Notes under the pieces: generated by a model
What the model was told of the DNA's origin: nothing
What the model saw: only the letters and a program-made list of their open reading frames with translations
Databases searched by the model: none
Assembly: GCA_020350845.1 (NCBI GenBank)
Contig: CP070725.1
Coordinates: 753,971 to 761,557, forward strand
Direction: 5' to 3'
Source: Candidatus Bipolaricaulota bacterium
GTDB lineage: Bacteria > Bipolaricaulota > Bipolaricaulia > UBA7950 > UBA9294
Length of the DNA: 7,587 nucleotides
Shown: positions 6,051-7,587 of the stretch, piece by piece
Numbering within the stretch: position 1 is the stretch's first letter
Layout: every line of letters starts with the position of its first letter
Position numbers and translations under genes: made by a program

Positions 6051-6158
6051 CGGTAACGACCGTCCCGCGCCGCAAGGCTTGCTCCGGCAGGTGGGGAGAG
6101 CGTGGTGTTCCTGTGGGATCTGCGTGTTCCTCCCCGCGTCGGTGGGTGGACCAGCAGG

Positions 6159-6188
6159 TTGCCGCGGCGAACGTCGATGGGCTAGGGT
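6159..6188 (+). promoter_or_regulatory. Candidate promoter of the decarboxylase-family gene
   Basis: TTGCCG (6159-6164) and TAGGGT (6183-6188) are 18 nt apart, giving a leader of about 20 nt before GTG 6217. The -10 matches consensus at only 3 of 6, but the pair resembles the candidate MarR promoter (TTGCCG and TAGGCT), which may reflect local promoter style. The rest of the 211-bp gap to the cyclase gene holds no clear minus-strand promoter. Confidence 0.35.
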
Positions 6189-6216
6189 GGGGCGATCCGA
6201 GCGATGGGAGGACTCC

Positions 6217-6978
6217 GTGGATCCCAGTACTTTCTTCCGCGAGATTGAGCATGTGCAGTTCCCGTGGCGTGATCGGTCGATCCCTATCCCGGCGTTCTAC
6301 CGAGACGCCGGCTACTTCGGAGCGGCGTTTCTCACGCCACTTGCGGCGATTCGCGAGCGACTTCCGTCGACCCGTCTGCACCCGGTGCGGATCGCTCCGG
6401 GCACGGGACTGACGACGGTGACCGTGATCGAATATCGCGACTGCGACATCGGACCGTACGACGAGATCTCGATCGGATTCCCGGTGACGATCGATCGGGA
6501 GACGTCTCTCCTTTCCCGGATCCTCCCGCTCCGTGCCCCGCAGATGATGAGCTACATCCTTCATCTTCCGGTGACCACCGAGTTCGCCCGCGACGCTGGC
6601 GTCGAGTTCTACGGCTTCCCGAAGTTCGTGGCGCGGATCGTCATCGAGCGCGACGACGGGCGGTGGACCGGCCGGCTCGGCGAGGGTGGGCGCGAGATCC
6701 TCGACCTCACTGTGAACGAGCCTCCGCTCCACGAAGCTCCCCAGATGCGAAGCCACCTGCTTTCTCAGCGCGAGGGAAGGCTCCTGCGGTGCGAAAGCAT
6801 GCACAGCGCGTGTCAGATCGGATCGGCGAAGGGGAAGCGAGGCGTCGAGCTGAAGCTCGGAGATCACCCCGTTGCAGACGAGCTCCGTGCGCTCCGACTC
6901 GGGCGCGCCGCCTATCGCTTCGTCGTTCCGAAGCTCGAGATCATCCTGACGCCGGCGATCGAGGGATTCGACGCCTAG
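6217..6978 (+). CDS. Acetoacetate decarboxylase family protein
   Basis: A 253-aa cytoplasmic protein of the ADC family (PF06314), whose members use a Schiff-base lysine for decarboxylation or aldol-type chemistry. Family marks are VTVIEYRDCDIGPYDEISIG (68-87, including E83), LHLPVTTEFARDAGVEFYGFPKF (split as LHLPVTTEFARDAG at 115-128 and VEFYGFPKF at 129-137) and a C-terminal FVVPKLEIILTP. K136 in YGFPKF is the expected catalytic lysine. In classical ADC a second lysine follows and lowers its pKa; here the next residue is phenylalanine, so this may be a non-decarboxylating relative such as an aldolase-dehydratase. The length is normal for the family. GTG 6217 is chosen because GGGAGGA ends 4 nt upstream and the homology begins just after; the frame is open further left but that stretch is antisense to the cyclase. 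It diverges from the cyclase gene, and its stop is 7 bp from the next gene's stop. Confidence 0.85.
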   Translation: MDPSTFFREIEHVQFPWRDRSIPIPAFYRDAGYFGAAFLTPLAAIRERLPSTRLHPVRIAPGTGLTTVTVIEYRDCDIGPYDEISIGFPVTIDRETSLLSRILPLRAPQMMSYILHLPVTTEFARDAGVEFYGFPKFVARIVIERDDGRWTGRLGEGGREILDLTVNEPPLHEAPQMRSHLLSQREGRLLRCESMHSACQIGSAKGKRGVELKLGDHPVADELRALRLGRAAYRFVVPKLEIILTPAIEGFDA

Positions 6979-6985
6979 TGGGACG

Positions 6986-7363
6986 CTATTCGGGCTGTGC
7001 CGTGCGCGTCACCTTTATCACGATTCCGGAATCCGTCGGATCGATACAGCGCACGAATTCTGTGGTCACGCCCTCGGGGTCGATCTCCTTCTCGTACGGC
7101 GTGCCGGCGTAACGCCAAGGGAGGGTACCGCCGTGCTCAAGGGCGCGGATTACGCCAGTCAGGCTGTCGAGGAGCCACGGGCAGAGCCTCCCGAGGTCCT
7201 GGGGATAGCGAAACGTATCGCCGACCTGGTAGCCGGGCTTCTCCCCCCAGCCGCACATCCAGGCGCAGATCCCTTCCTTCGCGAGATCGGGGCGCGGGAC
7301 GTCGGGTCCTAGCTGTGCGCCCTTCCCTTCGTGGATCTCGAGTTCGATCTCGTACTGCGTCAT
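6986..7363 (-). CDS. Small TIGR04076-like protein of unknown function
   Basis: A 125-aa soluble protein. The order GYQVGDTFRYP (44-54), then GRLCPWLLDSLTGVIRALEHGGTLPW (split as GRLCPWLLDSLTG at 58-70 and VIRALEHGGTLPW at 71-83), then a final strand IVIKVTRT (114-121) resembles the TIGR04076 pattern: a GD-x-F strand, a C-P helix with a GG-x-x-PW turn, and a late strand ending in R. Four cysteines are present (C33, C37, C61, C106). C33-x3-C37 (ICAWMC) lies in an inserted N-terminal segment, and C106 sits where the family often has a CPD; here it reads CIDP. A metal or redox role is conceivable but not shown. ATG 7363 follows GGAGGAGG by 5 nt, a strong SD. The leader can fold into a hairpin that involves SD-like sequence. 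No signal peptide or membrane segment is visible. Family call is from pattern memory only. Confidence 0.75.
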   Translation of the reverse strand: MTQYEIELEIHEGKGAQLGPDVPRPDLAKEGICAWMCGWGEKPGYQVGDTFRYPQDLGRLCPWLLDSLTGVIRALEHGGTLPWRYAGTPYEKEIDPEGVTTEFVRCIDPTDSGIVIKVTRTAQPE

Positions 7364-7378
7364 CGGCGCCTCCTCCGG

Positions 7379-7406
7379 GGTAGCCTCCGCTTGGAGGGAT
7401 GCTACC
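7379..7406 (-). promoter_or_regulatory. Leader hairpin next to the SD of the TIGR04076-like gene
   Basis: In the minus-strand RNA, GGUAG (7406-7402) and CCUCC (7397-7393) pair with GGAGG (7388-7384) and CUACC (7383-7379) around the loop AAGC, with a 4-nt CAUC bulge. Two bases later comes the real SD, GGAGGAGG (7376-7369). CCUCC can pair either with the hairpin GGAGG or with the SD, so two mutually exclusive folds are possible, one hiding the ribosome site. Confidence 0.35.
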
Positions 7407-7455
7407 GGCCGTGGGCCTCACCGACCAGGTTCCGGAGCATTGCGCGGCGACCCGA

Positions 7456-7480
7456 GCGGGGGCTCCGCCGGAGCCCCCGC
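7456..7480. terminator. Perfect 11-bp GC hairpin
   Basis: GCGGGGGCTCC (7456-7466) and GGAGCCCCCGC (7470-7480) pair perfectly around a 3-nt loop, the most stable simple hairpin in the window. It lies 40 nt past the stop of the gene entering from the right on the minus strand and upstream of the TIGR04076-like gene, so it most likely ends the former. There is no T-run. Confidence 0.5.
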
Positions 7481-7484
7481 CGCG

Positions 7485-7499
7485 GTCGCACGTTGCGAC
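7485..7499. terminator. Second small hairpin in tandem
   Basis: GTCGCA (7485-7490) and TGCGAC (7494-7499) pair around CGT, 4 nt from the 11-bp hairpin and 21 nt past the partial gene's stop. Read from the minus strand it comes first, so the two may act as a tandem transcript end. It could also be a protein-binding dyad. Confidence 0.3.
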
Positions 7500-7520
7500 A
7501 TGAGGTCAAGTGTCTCGGGC

Positions 7521-7586
7521 CTACTCTGCAATCTCGATCGCCGCGATCACAAGCGGGCTTCCCGCGCATCCCCCGAAGCGATAAAC
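7521..7586 (-). CDS. C-terminal end of an unidentified protein (enters from the right)
   Basis: The minus strand reads 21 codons, VYRFGGCAGSPLVIAAIEIAE, and then TAG (7521-7523). The composition looks like real protein: an aromatic/glycine turn, then a hydrophobic beta strand or helix ending in acidic residues. The stop is followed on the same strand by two hairpins. The other two minus-strand frames look less protein-like in this short piece. I do not recognise the family, and 21 residues are too few to assign a function. Confidence 0.45.
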   Translation of the reverse strand, partial: VYRFGGCAGSPLVIAAIEIAE

Positions 7587-7587
7587 G

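Noticed and set aside
6105..6131. GTGTTCCT direct repeat (6105-6112 and 6124-6131)
   Set aside because: Two 8-bp copies 19 nt apart lie in the cyclase/ADC gap. They could be regulator sites, but there are only two copies with no conserved surroundings and no supporting promoter position.
5788..6216. In-frame extension of the ADC-family gene upstream of GTG 6217
   Set aside because: The extension is antisense to the cyclase N-terminus, has no ADC similarity, and a good SD (GGGAGGA) directly precedes GTG 6217.
5356..6867. 503-codon minus-strand open frame overlapping the cyclase and ADC-family genes
   Set aside because: It runs through the intergenic region and antisense to the ADC-family gene, and its end is out of frame within the cyclase. 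Composition is typical of a GC-driven shadow frame.
7402..7430. Twelve-codon minus-strand ORF (MLRNLVGEAHGR) upstream of the TIGR04076-like gene
   Set aside because: No SD before its ATG and no sign of attenuation-type codon runs. It overlaps the leader hairpin and looks fortuitous.

Overview
The window is a GC-rich (roughly two thirds G+C by eye) bacterial chromosomal segment with strong Shine-Dalgarno sites, a high G/C third-position bias and at least one sigma70-type promoter. No rRNA, tRNA, CRISPR array, insertion sequence or prophage gene was seen, and the phylum cannot be fixed from the sequence alone. It looks like ordinary, well-packed accessory/housekeeping DNA from a free-living bacterium. 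I did not find a convincing new multi-gene system.

Layout, left to right. (1) The 3' part of a GNAT acetyltransferase gene (+), probably the C-terminal half of a tandem-GNAT protein, with an apparent frameshift near positions 60-80. (2) A MarR-family regulator (-), convergent with the GNAT gene across a short gap holding a hairpin. (3) A 236-bp divergent control region containing a clear promoter, a perfect 14-bp palindrome at the expected transcription start and further dyads. (4) A large serine hydrolase of the beta-lactamase/penicillin-binding family (+) with two extra C-terminal beta-rich modules. (5) A secreted zinc/manganese-type ABC substrate-binding protein (+) with no permease or ATPase beside it. 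(6) A membrane-bound class III adenylate cyclase with a large Cache-type extracytoplasmic sensor (-). (7) An acetoacetate-decarboxylase-family protein (+), divergent from the cyclase. (8) A small protein resembling TIGR04076 (-), whose stop lies 7 bp from the decarboxylase-family stop. (9) At the right edge, tandem hairpins and the last 21 codons of a gene that enters from the right (-).

The genes mostly alternate in orientation (+ - + + - + - -), so most are single transcription units. Only the serine hydrolase and the metal-binding protein are co-directional neighbours, and a 174-bp gap with two dyads separates them. The most coherent functional guess is that the MarR-type regulator controls itself and the divergent serine hydrolase through the palindrome at the hydrolase promoter. 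The other genes (metal uptake, cAMP signalling, small-molecule decarboxylase/aldolase) show no obvious shared pathway.

Points most worth a second look are: the compact MarR/hydrolase control region; the cyclase start, where a strong SD sits 7 nt before an ATC codon that would give a conventional N-terminus; the leader of the TIGR04076-like gene, which can pair with its own SD; and the broken frame at the left edge.
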